Source: Flavobacterium sp. HTF (GTDB lineage Bacteria; Bacteroidota; Bacteroidia; Flavobacteriales; Flavobacteriaceae). Taken from it: 64,000 nucleotides of DNA. This document shows, piece by piece, positions 1-8,044 of this stretch (positions are counted from its first letter, which is position 1; each line of letters begins with the position of its first letter). The stretch lies in NCBI RefSeq assembly GCF_003105115.1, contig NZ_QETH01000005.1, forward strand, positions 53,015 through 117,014, read 5' to 3'. Both the position numbers and the translations under genes were made by a program. The notes under the pieces are model-generated. The model did not search any database. It saw only the letters and a program-made list of their open reading frames with translations, and had not been told where the DNA came from.

Positions 1-77
1 AATAAAGTTGTACTCAATACAATCAGTTTCATAAAAACAGAAAAAGAATTCCGGTTATTAGAGATTTTTAGAATCCT

Positions 78-632
78 TTACTTCCGGTATTGACTTTCTT
101 TATTGCTAAAATCAGCCAGCTTATTTTTAGTGGTTTCACAGAAATAAACTTTATCGTCAAAATAATTTCCTAAATATAAACCCCGCTTTAGCTCATCATT
201 CTTTTTTAATAATCTCTGAAAGGCATCGTAAAATTTTTCAATTTTCTTATCCGGCTTTTTGCTGATGATTCTCAATCTGATTATTTCAATATTTCTATCG
301 TCTTCCCTTCCTCCTTCTCCTTCAATACAATAATCAGACAAGTTATCATCATAAAAACTTTTTTCTTTAGGTACAGCAATTTTGTTGTTTTTATTCCCTG
401 AACTTAATTTTCCCTGATGTACCGCAACAAACTTCGATGAAAAGAAAAATGTCCGGTAATCCTGGTCAGAAACAAAAAGAAAATCCTGCCCATATTCTAT
501 ATGTTCATAATAAAATCCTTTATCCGCATTCCATTTTTCAACATACAGATGGATATCATACTTATTGATAAGCACTTGCAGTTCATCCACAAACCTTTTG
601 AAAGGAATGATAATATTAAAATATAAAGCCAT
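78..632 (-). CDS. Uncharacterised 184-aa protein
   Basis: I do not recognise this family. The protein has no signal peptide or convincing transmembrane segment, is rich in aromatic and charged residues, and is probably cytoplasmic. The middle section (about residues 80-130) is highly polar with Lys/Asp/Glu runs, and the C-terminus is Lys-rich. It starts 23 bases after the end of the leucine-rich-repeat gene on the same strand, so the two are probably co-transcribed with this gene second. A partner or immunity-like role for the LRR protein is conceivable from the arrangement only; nothing in the sequence demonstrates it. Confidence 0.7.
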   Translation of the reverse strand: MALYFNIIIPFKRFVDELQVLINKYDIHLYVEKWNADKGFYYEHIEYGQDFLFVSDQDYRTFFFSSKFVAVHQGKLSSGNKNNKIAVPKEKSFYDDNLSDYCIEGEGGREDDRNIEIIRLRIISKKPDKKIEKFYDAFQRLLKKNDELKRGLYLGNYFDDKVYFCETTKNKLADFSNKESQYRK

Positions 633-655
633 TTCTCATAATCAGCGTTATTTTT

Positions 656-2494
656 TTATTTCGGAGAAACAACACCCGTGATATTTTGCAATAACTCATC
701 AAAATATTTCTCTCCATAATATGTTGTTGCTTCCTCCTGGTATTTAAAGAAAACATTTAATATTTTTTCCTGCAGTATTTTGTCTTCTGTATTTCTAAAA
801 GCAGGAACAAATAATTCATCAAGAGCATCTCCGCCTTCACTGTATAACATATCTGTGGAAGCTTTTTTGAGCAGTTTGTAAAGCGCCTCAGAAGTAAATC
901 GGGCGAATAAATTATCAATTAACTGATCTTGAACTGTATATCCCCAATAACGATGACCCGCATCATAAAATTTACAGGCTTTGTAGAATTTCTTTATAAT
1001 CTTTTGTTGCGCTTTTATATTTCTGCGAAGGATTATTTCTTCCAGTACCAGTAAACACGCAATAAAATTATCGGATCCTACCGACTTAAAAGTCATTTCA
1101 AAAATGATAATTAAAGATTCCTCAGAAAGATTCTTTAAATGTTTTTGAATACCGGAATCCAAAACTTCAATTTCAGTAACTTCTTCTTCATAGACTTCAA
1201 TGCCAAAATAACCCGCCAAAGGATTGTTTTCGTCGTTAAAATTAGCTTCTACATGTTGGGATAAACCCGAAAGTGCTTTTTCAAACTCAGTCAGATTATC
1301 CGTTTCCAGCTGACTGATAATGGTATCAATAGCAGGCAGGTTGTTATATTTCTCCTTTTTTTTCCATTTCTTTTCTATTTCATTATCCGCTTCCAGTTCT
1401 TTAATTGCCGGATGCTGATAAAGTGGTGAGTAATCCTCGATATAACTGCAGCCGCTTATATCTAAAGTTTCCAGAATTTCTAAAGAAGAAATGACTTCAA
1501 TTGATTTAAAATAATTAGATGAAAGATTGAGTTTTTTTAAGGGAAGTCCTTTTAATCCGTCTAAATTTTTTAAATCATAACTGGTATCAATATTCAAATC
1601 TTCCAGCACTGGAAAATTTGAAAAACCTTCACAATTCGTTAAAGCTGAATATTGCAGGTTCAGTCTCTTCAGTTTTTTTAATGAAAAAAGAGGCGCAATA
1701 TCAAATACACCACAAATATCTAAATTTAGATCTTCCAGGTTTTCGAGTTTTCCTATCACATTCGGAATCGGTTTGAGCTCTTTTCTGTCTTCTTCAAAAT
1801 CACTGGCGACATCCATATCACCTCCATTAAGAGATCCTTTTAGGTTCAGTTTTCTTAATGCTTTTAAATTAACTAAACTATCCGGCAGTTCAGATAACGG
1901 CTGCATAATTTCCAAAACCTCTAAATTTTCCAGTTTTGTAATCACTTCCGGGAATCGGGTAATCGTGAGTCCTCTTAAATTTAGTTCGGTCAGTTTTTTT
2001 AAATTACTCAACGAATCCGGAAGATCATCGACACCACAGGAAACCAGGTGCATAGAAGTCAGCTCCGATAAGTTTCCGGTTTCATCAGGCAATTTTTGAT
2101 TTTTTAAATGACTGCCCCAGATTTCAATACTTTTTAGATTTGGAAAAAGAGCAACAATATTTCTGGTATCAGTTTCTGTGTTTTTTACCACCGTATGCAA
2201 TTCTTCCAGCTGTGGCATAGGTTTTATTTTGGTAAAATCACAATAACTCCAAAGCGTTAAATGTTTGATATGAATAAGCTTTTCCAGATGATCCGGAATT
2301 TCAAATAAGTCATTTTTTGATTTTCCGTAAAAACTTAGCCTGGTAATATTTGGAAACTCATTTACAGAAACAGGAATAGCTATTTTTTCGCTGTAATTAT
2401 CAAATCTGATCTCTGTAACTTCATTTAAATTCCCGATTTCAGAGAAATTGAATTCTTGTTTTGATAAATCTATACGCAATTCATTTTGCTTCAT
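656..2494 (-). CDS. Leucine-rich-repeat protein with helical C-terminal region
   Basis: A 612-residue protein whose first ~370 residues are a run of leucine-rich repeats of the LxxLxLxxN/C type, with recognisable steps such as LPDSLSNLKKLTELNL and LENLEDLNL. Repeat length is irregular, as in bacterial protein-binding LRR solenoids. From about residue 380 the repeats stop and a mixed acidic, probably helical domain of ~230 residues follows; I do not recognise it. No signal peptide or C-terminal sorting domain is visible, so it is likely intracellular and probably a protein-interaction scaffold. The small gene just downstream is likely in the same transcript. The start ATG is preceded by an A/T-rich leader typical of the phylum. 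Confidence 0.85.
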   Translation of the reverse strand: MKQNELRIDLSKQEFNFSEIGNLNEVTEIRFDNYSEKIAIPVSVNEFPNITRLSFYGKSKNDLFEIPDHLEKLIHIKHLTLWSYCDFTKIKPMPQLEELHTVVKNTETDTRNIVALFPNLKSIEIWGSHLKNQKLPDETGNLSELTSMHLVSCGVDDLPDSLSNLKKLTELNLRGLTITRFPEVITKLENLEVLEIMQPLSELPDSLVNLKALRKLNLKGSLNGGDMDVASDFEEDRKELKPIPNVIGKLENLEDLNLDICGVFDIAPLFSLKKLKRLNLQYSALTNCEGFSNFPVLEDLNIDTSYDLKNLDGLKGLPLKKLNLSSNYFKSIEVISSLEILETLDISGCSYIEDYSPLYQHPAIKELEADNEIEKKWKKKEKYNNLPAIDTIISQLETDNLTEFEKALSGLSQHVEANFNDENNPLAGYFGIEVYEEEVTEIEVLDSGIQKHLKNLSEESLIIIFEMTFKSVGSDNFIACLLVLEEIILRRNIKAQQKIIKKFYKACKFYDAGHRYWGYTVQDQLIDNLFARFTSEALYKLLKKASTDMLYSEGGDALDELFVPAFRNTEDKILQEKILNVFFKYQEEATTYYGEKYFDELLQNITGVVSPK

Positions 2495-2827
2495 AATTTT
2501 CTGTCTTTTGCTGTTATCAAATTATAAATACTATAGTATTTCTATAATTTTATGTTGCAAAACTATAGTGTCATATTATTTTAACAGTCATTATAAATAG
2601 TGATTTAGAATTTGACATGAGAGTCAAAAAGTTAAATATAAACCGGGAAACTTCAGCAAAACCAGTATTCAGGTATAACAGAAACCCTGTCAACAGACAA
2701 TAATCACAGCATTTTATCGAAACGGATTTTACTGATAACTAATACTTTTGTAACTAATTAGCTATATTTGTACAGAAATACTACAGCTGCCAAAACACTA
2801 AATTGTATTACTGACATCAAATTAATT
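2495..2827. other. Intergenic region between divergent LRR and response-regulator genes
   Basis: No gene is supported here. It must hold two outward promoters. On the minus strand TAGTTTTG (2558-2565) fits the Bacteroidota -7 consensus TAnnTTTG in front of the LRR gene. On the plus strand TACTTTTG (2743-2750) and TATATTTG (2763-2770) both fit, in front of the response regulator. No well-spaced -33 TTG is obvious for any of them. Confidence 0.4.
2763..2770 (+). promoter_or_regulatory. Candidate -7 promoter element TATATTTG
   Basis: Matches the Bacteroidota consensus TAnnTTTG and lies 57 bases before the preferred ATG of the response regulator at 2828. A second match, TACTTTTG at 2743-2750, lies just upstream. 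The spacing to a TTG at -33 is not canonical for either, so this is a motif match, not a demonstrated promoter. Confidence 0.35.
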
Positions 2828-3223
2828 ATGGATAAAAACAGAATAGTATTACTCGCAGATGATGATGAAGACGACAGATTCATTTTTCAGGAAGCACTGG
2901 CTGATGTAGATCCATCAGTCGTATTTTTTTCTTCTAATAATGGATGCGAAGCTTTAGAGCGTCTCGGTACTAGAGGATTCAGTCCTGATATTATCTTTAT
3001 GGATATCAATATGCCTGTGATGAACGGTATAGAGTGTTTAAAGAAAATAAAGGAATCCAAAAACTACAACAAAATTCCCGTGATCATGTACAGCACTTCG
3101 GGAAATGATGATGCAAGGCAGGAATGCATAAATCTCGGAGCAAATGGCTTTATACAAAAGCCTTTCAGCATGATGAAAATGCGCGATGAAATCAAAAATG
3201 CAATGGACTCACTATCTGAATAG
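2828..3223 (+). CDS. Orphan single-domain response regulator (CheY/Rcp1-like)
   Basis: A stand-alone receiver domain of 131 residues. The acidic pocket DDDEDDR (residues 11-17), phosphoacceptor Asp59 in the FMDINMP context, the switch Ser/Thr in YSTSG and the conserved Lys of QKPFS are all present. The frame extends upstream to a TTG at 2768, but the ATG at 2828 gives the usual receiver N-terminus and follows an A/T-rich leader, so I chose it. There is no output domain and no adjacent kinase, so it probably acts by protein-protein contact or in a phosphorelay with a kinase encoded elsewhere. The acidic DDDEDDR form resembles the Rcp1-type receivers that pair with phytochrome-like or hybrid kinases. 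Confidence 0.9.
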   Translation: MDKNRIVLLADDDEDDRFIFQEALADVDPSVVFFSSNNGCEALERLGTRGFSPDIIFMDINMPVMNGIECLKKIKESKNYNKIPVIMYSTSGNDDARQECINLGANGFIQKPFSMMKMRDEIKNAMDSLSE

Positions 3224-3278
3224 TGATTACAGTATTTAAGTTTATGTTTTGTTTTGTTTCTCTAAACTAAATCAGTTT

Positions 3279-4712
3279 TTAAAGTCCTTTTAGCAAATCA
3301 TACACTTTGCTGAATTTAGCAAAGGAATCTGTATATACTTTTTTATTCGCCGGATTTGGCAAAAAAATCTTTTCAGCTTTATTTTGATTTTTCACCACAA
3401 TTCCTGTAGACTGCAAACCTGTCAAAACCGCTCCCCATGCAGAACCTTCAATAGTTTGTGAGGTCTGTACTTTCATCTGAAAAATATCTGCTACCATTTG
3501 CAGCCATAGTTGGCTTTTTCCAAAACCGCCACTGGCCATAATGATTGTTTCTTTTCTCTTATCGGGATCCGGGAGTAAAATTTCCGTAATTTGAAATAAG
3601 CCAAATAAAATCCCTTCCAGAGTTGCCCTGACCAAATGTTCCTGTGTATGAATAATTTGCATTCCCAAAAGAGAACCTTGTGCAGAAGCATCCCAGATCG
3701 GGGCTCTTTCTCCCAATAAATAAGGCACAAAAAGCAAACCTTCAGAACCTGCTGGGATTTTTTCTGCTCCGGCAAAAAGTTCTTCGTAAGAAACAGTCGT
3801 TGTTAAAATCGTCTCCTTAAGCCATTGCAAAACAATAGCGCCATTATTTACAGCACCCAGAGAAAGATACTGGCTTCCGTGCAAATGATAACATTGTGTT
3901 CGCATTTGGTTGTCCAGATAAGGCTGGCGTATCGGCAGGCGGACTGCTCCGCTTGTGCCAATCGTTAAGGCCATAAAACCTTCGTTCATCGCTCCGGTTC
4001 CAAGATTAGCCAGAGGACCGTCTCCCCCGCCCAGTATATATAGAAAATCATCCAGAATCCCTTTCGCCTGATGGGTTACTTCGTAAATTTCGGAAAGCTG
4101 CTGTGGTTTTATTTGCAAAAAATCAAGAATGTCATCATCCCATTTTAAAGTATGAATATTCAGCAACCCGGTACCGGAAGCCATTGAACTGTCAATGCTG
4201 TATTCTCCCGTAAGGTAATGCCATACATATTCCTTTATACTGATAAATTTATGAGCCTTTAAGAAAATTTCGCTGTCAAATTCTTTCCACCAGGCTATTT
4301 TGGTCATGGGGGAAAAAGGATGAACCGGAATTCCTGTTTTTTGATAAAAATCGTTTGCTTTATTCGTTTGCTTAAGATTTTCAACTATAGTATCTGCCCG
4401 GCTGTCAGCCCATAAAACAGCATCTGTAATCGGTTTTCCGGCTTCGTCAATTGCAATGATACTCTGCATGGCCGCACTAAAACTAATAAACTGCGGATTA
4501 ATTCCTGCTGTAATTTCATTAATACATCTCAGAACCGTATCTAAAATCTCCTGAGGATACTGAATACTCCAGTTTGGTTTAGGATGATGCATAGCATACG
4601 AGTGTGAAATTTGCTTTATCACATTCCCGTCCACATCAAAACATACCGCTTTTGTTGCCGTCGTTCCAATGTCTATCCCTATATAAAATTTGTCTGTTTT
4701 TATTTGATCCAT
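3279..4712 (-). CDS. gntK: Gluconokinase, FGGY family
   Basis: An FGGY carbohydrate kinase of 477 residues, the normal length. It has the N-terminal phosphate motif GIDIGTTATKAV, the FSAAMQS region, ADSRAD, the TGIPVHPFSPMTKI stretch typical of gluconokinases of the Bacillus GntK type, and the C-terminal nucleotide motif MASGGFGKS. It should phosphorylate D-gluconate to 6-phosphogluconate in the cytoplasm, feeding the pentose-phosphate or Entner-Doudoroff route. It overlaps the end of the upstream gntP-like permease gene by 13 bases, so the two are translationally coupled, and this pairing supports gluconate rather than xylulose or glycerol as substrate. It is unrelated to the small P-loop gluconokinases of enterobacteria. 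Confidence 0.9.
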   Translation of the reverse strand: MDQIKTDKFYIGIDIGTTATKAVCFDVDGNVIKQISHSYAMHHPKPNWSIQYPQEILDTVLRCINEITAGINPQFISFSAAMQSIIAIDEAGKPITDAVLWADSRADTIVENLKQTNKANDFYQKTGIPVHPFSPMTKIAWWKEFDSEIFLKAHKFISIKEYVWHYLTGEYSIDSSMASGTGLLNIHTLKWDDDILDFLQIKPQQLSEIYEVTHQAKGILDDFLYILGGGDGPLANLGTGAMNEGFMALTIGTSGAVRLPIRQPYLDNQMRTQCYHLHGSQYLSLGAVNNGAIVLQWLKETILTTTVSYEELFAGAEKIPAGSEGLLFVPYLLGERAPIWDASAQGSLLGMQIIHTQEHLVRATLEGILFGLFQITEILLPDPDKRKETIIMASGGFGKSQLWLQMVADIFQMKVQTSQTIEGSAWGAVLTGLQSTGIVVKNQNKAEKIFLPNPANKKVYTDSFAKFSKVYDLLKGL

Positions 4713-6019
4713 ATGTTTAATATCAACACTCCTATTAATCCCATAACTCCAATAATAGTTTCCATAACCGTCCAGGTTTTAAAAGTGTCCGAAACGCTGA
4801 TTCCAAAATACTCCTTAAACATCCAGAATCCCGTATCATTAACATGAGAACACATCAGACTTCCTGCGCCTATAGAAAGCACCATTAATTCGGGACTTAC
4901 CCCCGAAGCTGCTATTAAGGGCTGAACAATTCCGGCAGCCGTTAATCCGGCAACAGTCGCTGATCCGAGAGCAATACGGATTATAGTAGCAATGAGCCAT
5001 CCTAAAAACAAAGGCGAAAGTGATGATTCCTCAAATACTTTGCTTAAATCGGTACCTATTCCGCTGTCAATCAACACTTGTTTAAAAGCACCTCCTGCAC
5101 CGATTATCAGAATAATCATTGTGGCGGCACTGAGCGCAGTACCTGACTTATCCATAATATCCTGCATTTTCCTTCCACGAAAAATCCCCAATGTAAACAA
5201 GGCAAAAAGTACCGAGATTAACATCGCTGTAGTTGGGTTTCCTATAAAAAGTAAAAGCGAACGCAGGTCGCTGTTTTCCGGCAATACCAATTCACTAAAG
5301 GTCGCCGTTGCCATCAAAAATACGGGAACCAGTGCTGTCAGAATACTAATTCTGAAAGAAGGCATTTCGGTTTCTGTAAATGTTTTGCTTTCGAATAAAC
5401 CATTTGGAGGAAAAGCATTGATCTTTTTTATAAACTGCGGAAAGATAATTCCCGCTGCCAAAAGAGCCGGAATAGACACTATAAGTCCGTACAGAAGTGT
5501 TTTACCAATATTTGCTTTAAAAACAACCGCAATGGCAGTCGGACCCGGATGCGGTGGTAAAAAACCATGTGTGATAGAAAGTGCAGAAGCCATTGCAATT
5601 CCCAAATAAATTATAGACTGTTTGGTACTCTTTGCTACAGCAAAAACCATCGGAATCAAAATAATAAAACCGGCGTTGTAAAACATCGAAATTCCGACAG
5701 AGAAACCCGTAAGTACCATTGCCCATTTGATATGTTTAATTCCAAAAAGATTAATCATGACCGTACTGATCCGCTGGGCTGCACCACTGTCAGAAAGCAG
5801 GTTTCCTAAAATAACACCAAACGAAATAATCAAGATCAGAGATCCCAAAGTACTGCCAACCCCGTTTTGAATGGCATTTATTAATTCTGTAAACGGCATT
5901 CCTTTTAAAATCCCTACAAAAAATGAAGTAATCAATAAGGCAAGGAAAGCATTGATTTTGGCACCCGAAATTAAAACCAATAATAAAAGAATGCTTGCAA
6001 TCAGAATCAGTAAAGACAT
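4700..6019 (-). CDS. gntP: Gluconate:H+ symporter, GntP family
   Basis: A 439-residue, strongly hydrophobic inner-membrane protein with about 12 predicted membrane spans and the family signatures YNAGFIILIPMVF and HGFLPPHPGPTAIA. The length equals typical GntP permeases, which import gluconate or related sugar acids with protons. It is the first gene of a leftward two-gene unit and overlaps the gluconokinase by 13 bases. Family members differ in preference among gluconate, idonate, ketogluconate and glycerate; the adjacent kinase makes gluconate the likeliest. No transcriptional regulator gene lies next to the pair. Confidence 0.92.
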   Translation of the reverse strand: MSLLILIASILLLLVLISGAKINAFLALLITSFFVGILKGMPFTELINAIQNGVGSTLGSLILIISFGVILGNLLSDSGAAQRISTVMINLFGIKHIKWAMVLTGFSVGISMFYNAGFIILIPMVFAVAKSTKQSIIYLGIAMASALSITHGFLPPHPGPTAIAVVFKANIGKTLLYGLIVSIPALLAAGIIFPQFIKKINAFPPNGLFESKTFTETEMPSFRISILTALVPVFLMATATFSELVLPENSDLRSLLLFIGNPTTAMLISVLFALFTLGIFRGRKMQDIMDKSGTALSAATMIILIIGAGGAFKQVLIDSGIGTDLSKVFEESSLSPLFLGWLIATIIRIALGSATVAGLTAAGIVQPLIAASGVSPELMVLSIGAGSLMCSHVNDTGFWMFKEYFGISVSDTFKTWTVMETIIGVMGLIGVLILNIWIK

Positions 6020-6550
6020 AAATTATAGTTTATAGATAGTATTTCTGTTTTTGAAACAAATTTCAGATTAGTAAATTGATTTACAGATTCTAACTCCTTC
6101 TTTTGTTGAATGTAAGCAAAGTTCAGTACTCTGCAACCATATCCAAACTCACTCCTGTTGAATAGTTTTATTTACTATCTGATTCGTAAAAATATCATTT
6201 TATATTAAGCTGTGATTATAATTCAGGATTTAAATTTTGACTGCCTGATAAATCTTCCTCACTTATTAATAATCAAAGTACTTTTTGATTTCGAAAAATA
6301 AAGGCAATCTATTACTTCCATATTTTTCTGTAGCATTCAGAATAAGTAACTGAAAATTAAACAACTATTCCATTTAATTATATAAAAAGATTCGACGAGA
6401 GTCTGGCTAAATTTGATTTGTAAGTTAAATAACCGAATACTTTTTCAGGCAGGTGAAATCATTAAACAGAAGACCACAGAGAAGCATTCATTTTAACTCC
6501 ATATCAGGGAATCAAAATATTTCTAAGGAATTAATTAAAAAAATATACCG
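6020..6550. other. 531-base intergenic region
   Basis: No convincing gene. It must contain the leftward gntP promoter and the rightward promoter of the small gene at 6551. The stretch at 6376-6402 (AATTATATAA then GATTCGACGAGAGT) is echoed at 6839-6870 before the next small gene. TAAATTTG close to 6410 fits the -7 consensus. I see no RNA gene or riboswitch. Confidence 0.4.
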
Positions 6551-6754
6551 ATGAGAACAGCAAATTATCCAAACTTTCAGCAGCAGCTAAACGTGTCAGA
6601 TGACTCACCAATGTTTATGGAACCATTCGAACGCACTCATTTTGAGCAGTTCTATAAATCTTCAGGAAATCAGCTCATGTGCTGGGGCGAAGAATCCAAT
6701 TATATGGACAGCGAATTTTTTGCTATTCTTGAAAAAGCCGATCAGGGATTCTAA
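6551..6754 (+). CDS. Small uncharacterised protein, 67 aa
   Basis: A short ORF with an A-rich leader (ATTAAAAAAATATACCG before ATG) of the kind seen ahead of real genes in this phylum. The protein is acidic and aromatic-rich, with no signal peptide. Near its C-terminus it carries NYMDSEFFAIL, closely resembling NYVDSKFSNAL in the acidic protein two genes downstream, which supports both being translated. Function unknown. An overlapping frame (6600-6818) is less plausible because it lacks this motif and a good leader. Confidence 0.55.
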   Translation: MRTANYPNFQQQLNVSDDSPMFMEPFERTHFEQFYKSSGNQLMCWGEESNYMDSEFFAILEKADQGF

Positions 6755-6838
6755 GCAGATAAAGCTGATATTACTTCATTGTTTCAGTATCATAACTATC
6801 ACATTTATTGACAGATAAATTATATAACTCCACTTTTG

Positions 6839-6870
6839 AATTATATAAGATGAAATGATTCGAAGACAGT
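6839..6870 (+). promoter_or_regulatory. Repeated upstream motif, second copy
   Basis: AATTATATAA (6839-6848) followed by GATTCGAAGACAGT (6857-6870). The same AATTATATAA occurs at 6376-6385 followed by GATTCGACGAGAGT (12 of 14 identical) at 6389-6402. Each copy lies upstream of one small gene, so it may be a shared promoter or operator. The gap between the halves differs (3 versus 8 bases), which weakens the case. Confidence 0.3.
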
Positions 6871-6923
6871 AATTTTAAAAATAGTAATCAGGACAAAAAA
6901 TCACATTTAAAAAATAAAAAATC

Positions 6924-7193
6924 ATGGAAAATTTAATTAATCAGGAGAATCTGGAAGATATCAGAGAACTTATTGAAAGCAAAATTGCTGATATACCAGG
7001 CAATTATATATTATTTGGCGCAATTGGTTCCTTACTTTTATCATCCTATCTTAATAAGATTGGCAAAAAACAGGCTGGTTCGATAATCGGAAAATTATCA
7101 ATTCCAATTATAGGAATCGGACTTGCAAAATATAAGGATGTTCTGAAATCAGAATTAGAAAGCCATTTGGACCTTCAACCAGATAATGCTTAA
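6924..7193 (+). CDS. Small hydrophobic protein, 89 aa
   Basis: The N-terminal ~25 residues form an acidic amphipathic helix; two hydrophobic, glycine-rich segments follow (about residues 27-45 and 50-67, the second GSIIGKLSIPIIGIGLAKY), then an acidic tail. It is probably a small inner-membrane or membrane-associated protein. The ATG follows an A-rich leader. A strong hairpin terminator at 7239-7265 closes the gene, so it is likely a monocistron. I do not recognise the family. Small membrane proteins of this kind are often stress-induced, but nothing here shows that directly. Confidence 0.7.
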   Translation: MENLINQENLEDIRELIESKIADIPGNYILFGAIGSLLLSSYLNKIGKKQAGSIIGKLSIPIIGIGLAKYKDVLKSELESHLDLQPDNA

Positions 7194-7238
7194 TAGTTTT
7201 TAATTTCATATTAAAACATTCTACAAACATTCCACCAG

Positions 7239-7265
7239 AAAGCCTTACACTCCATAAGGCTTTTT
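7239..7265 (+). terminator. Intrinsic terminator after the 89-aa gene
   Basis: A perfect 9-bp stem AAAGCCTTA / TAAGGCTTT (7239-7247 and 7255-7263) with a 7-base loop, followed by further T residues. It lies 45 bases after the stop codon. Confidence 0.8.
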
Positions 7266-7338
7266 ATGAATAGTATTAATACTAACACCATTTAGGTTAA
7301 TGAGTTCATGGAATTATAACCACTTTAAAAAAAATATT

Positions 7339-7668
7339 ATGATAGCAGATAACTACAAAAGTTACGATTCAGACGAACGTAATTTAATGCCGGAAAATCC
7401 AGATCAGAACCAACAGCCGATTGGTGACGAAAACAGCTTTGAAGAGCAGTTCTTAAGCGATGAAAATTATGTAGACAGCAAATTTTCTAATGCCCTCGAC
7501 CAAAATGAACTGGAAGAAGATCTTGAGGATGATGATGAAGCAGAATATGATGAGAATGACTGGGAAGAAGAAGAAGAAGAAGAAGAAGAAGAAGACAATT
7601 CATCAACAGATGATTCTGAGGAAATTGAGCCAGAAACCTTTACTGATGACAGTCTCAAAATTGACTAA
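7339..7668 (+). CDS. Highly acidic protein with poly-Glu tract
   Basis: The start at 7339 gives 109 residues and follows TTTAAAAAAAATATT, a typical A-rich leader; an in-frame ATG at 7300 would add 13 residues with no better context. The protein is extremely acidic, with a run of ten Glu encoded by ten pure GAA codons (7564-7593). The centre has DENYVDSKFSNALDQNE, which resembles NYMDSEFF in the small protein at 6551. No signal peptide or membrane segment. It is likely disordered and may bind cations or basic partners, but the function is unknown. Antisense, the repeat reads as poly-Ser, which is only a shadow. Confidence 0.65.
   Translation: MIADNYKSYDSDERNLMPENPDQNQQPIGDENSFEEQFLSDENYVDSKFSNALDQNELEEDLEDDDEAEYDENDWEEEEEEEEEEDNSSTDDSEEIEPETFTDDSLKID
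7564..7593 (+). repeat. (GAA)10 trinucleotide tract
   Basis: Ten uninterrupted GAA codons encode ten Glu inside the acidic protein. Gain or loss of units would change the length of the acidic run without shifting the frame. Confidence 0.9.
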
Positions 7669-7769
7669 TTGAATTTTTTTCCAAAAAAGAATTTGATTAT
7701 TAACCTTTTACCGTTGTATTTTATAACATTCCTACAGGATTATGTAAGCGTATAACGGGGCTTTTCAAT

Positions 7770-7777
7770 TAATTTTG
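7770..7777 (+). promoter_or_regulatory. Candidate -7 element TAATTTTG
   Basis: Fits TAnnTTTG and lies 27 bases before the ATG at 7805. No clear -33 TTG was found at the expected distance, so confidence is limited. Confidence 0.35.
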
Positions 7778-7804
7778 AATATGAATATTTAAAACTTTAC
7801 AGTT

Positions 7805-7999
7805 ATGAAAACAAATAATCAAAATCCGAATAACAATTCACAAAAAGGTTCTGATAACCGTAGTGATATGAGAAAACATCAATATAAAGATCACGATGAA
7901 ATTTTAACAAACGATGAGAATTACGATTCTGAAACTCATAAATTTAAAGGTGAAGAACCTGACTTCGATGATCAATTAAATAACGAAGAAAAAAAATAA
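7805..7999 (+). CDS. Small hydrophilic protein, 64 aa
   Basis: Asn/Asp/Glu/Lys-rich and almost without hydrophobic residues, so it is probably disordered and cytoplasmic. It contains DENYDSETHKF, a loose echo of the NYxDSxF motif in the two other small proteins upstream. Its stop codon runs into a 17-bp perfect hairpin shared with the convergent histidine-kinase gene. Function unknown. The composition resembles small desiccation or stress-associated hydrophilic proteins, but this is an analogy only. Confidence 0.65.
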   Translation: MKTNNQNPNNNSQKGSDNRSDMRKHQYKDHDEILTNDENYDSETHKFKGEEPDFDDQLNNEEKK

Positions 8000-8034
8000 A
8001 AAAATGGCCAGTTAACTTAACTGGCCATTTTTTT
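7998..8034. terminator. Bidirectional terminator between convergent genes
   Basis: A perfect 17-bp inverted repeat (7998-8014 and 8018-8034; core TGGCCAGTTA) with a 3-base loop. It has A residues on one side and T residues on the other, so it can end transcription in both directions. It serves the 64-aa gene and the histidine-kinase gene. Confidence 0.9.
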
Positions 8035-8044
8035 ATTCCAATAA

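Noticed and set aside
2768..2827. TTG-initiated N-terminal extension of the response regulator
   Set aside because: The receiver begins normally at the ATG 2828, and 2763-2770 resembles a promoter element, so the extension is unlikely to be coding.
4992..5609. 205-aa plus-strand frame opposite the gluconate permease
   Set aside because: Antisense shadow over conserved transmembrane codons, with no leader and no recognisable domain.
7467..7658. Serine-rich reading frame antisense to the acidic protein
   Set aside because: It is the complement of the GAA repeat and adjacent acidic codons; it has no leader and no support as a gene.
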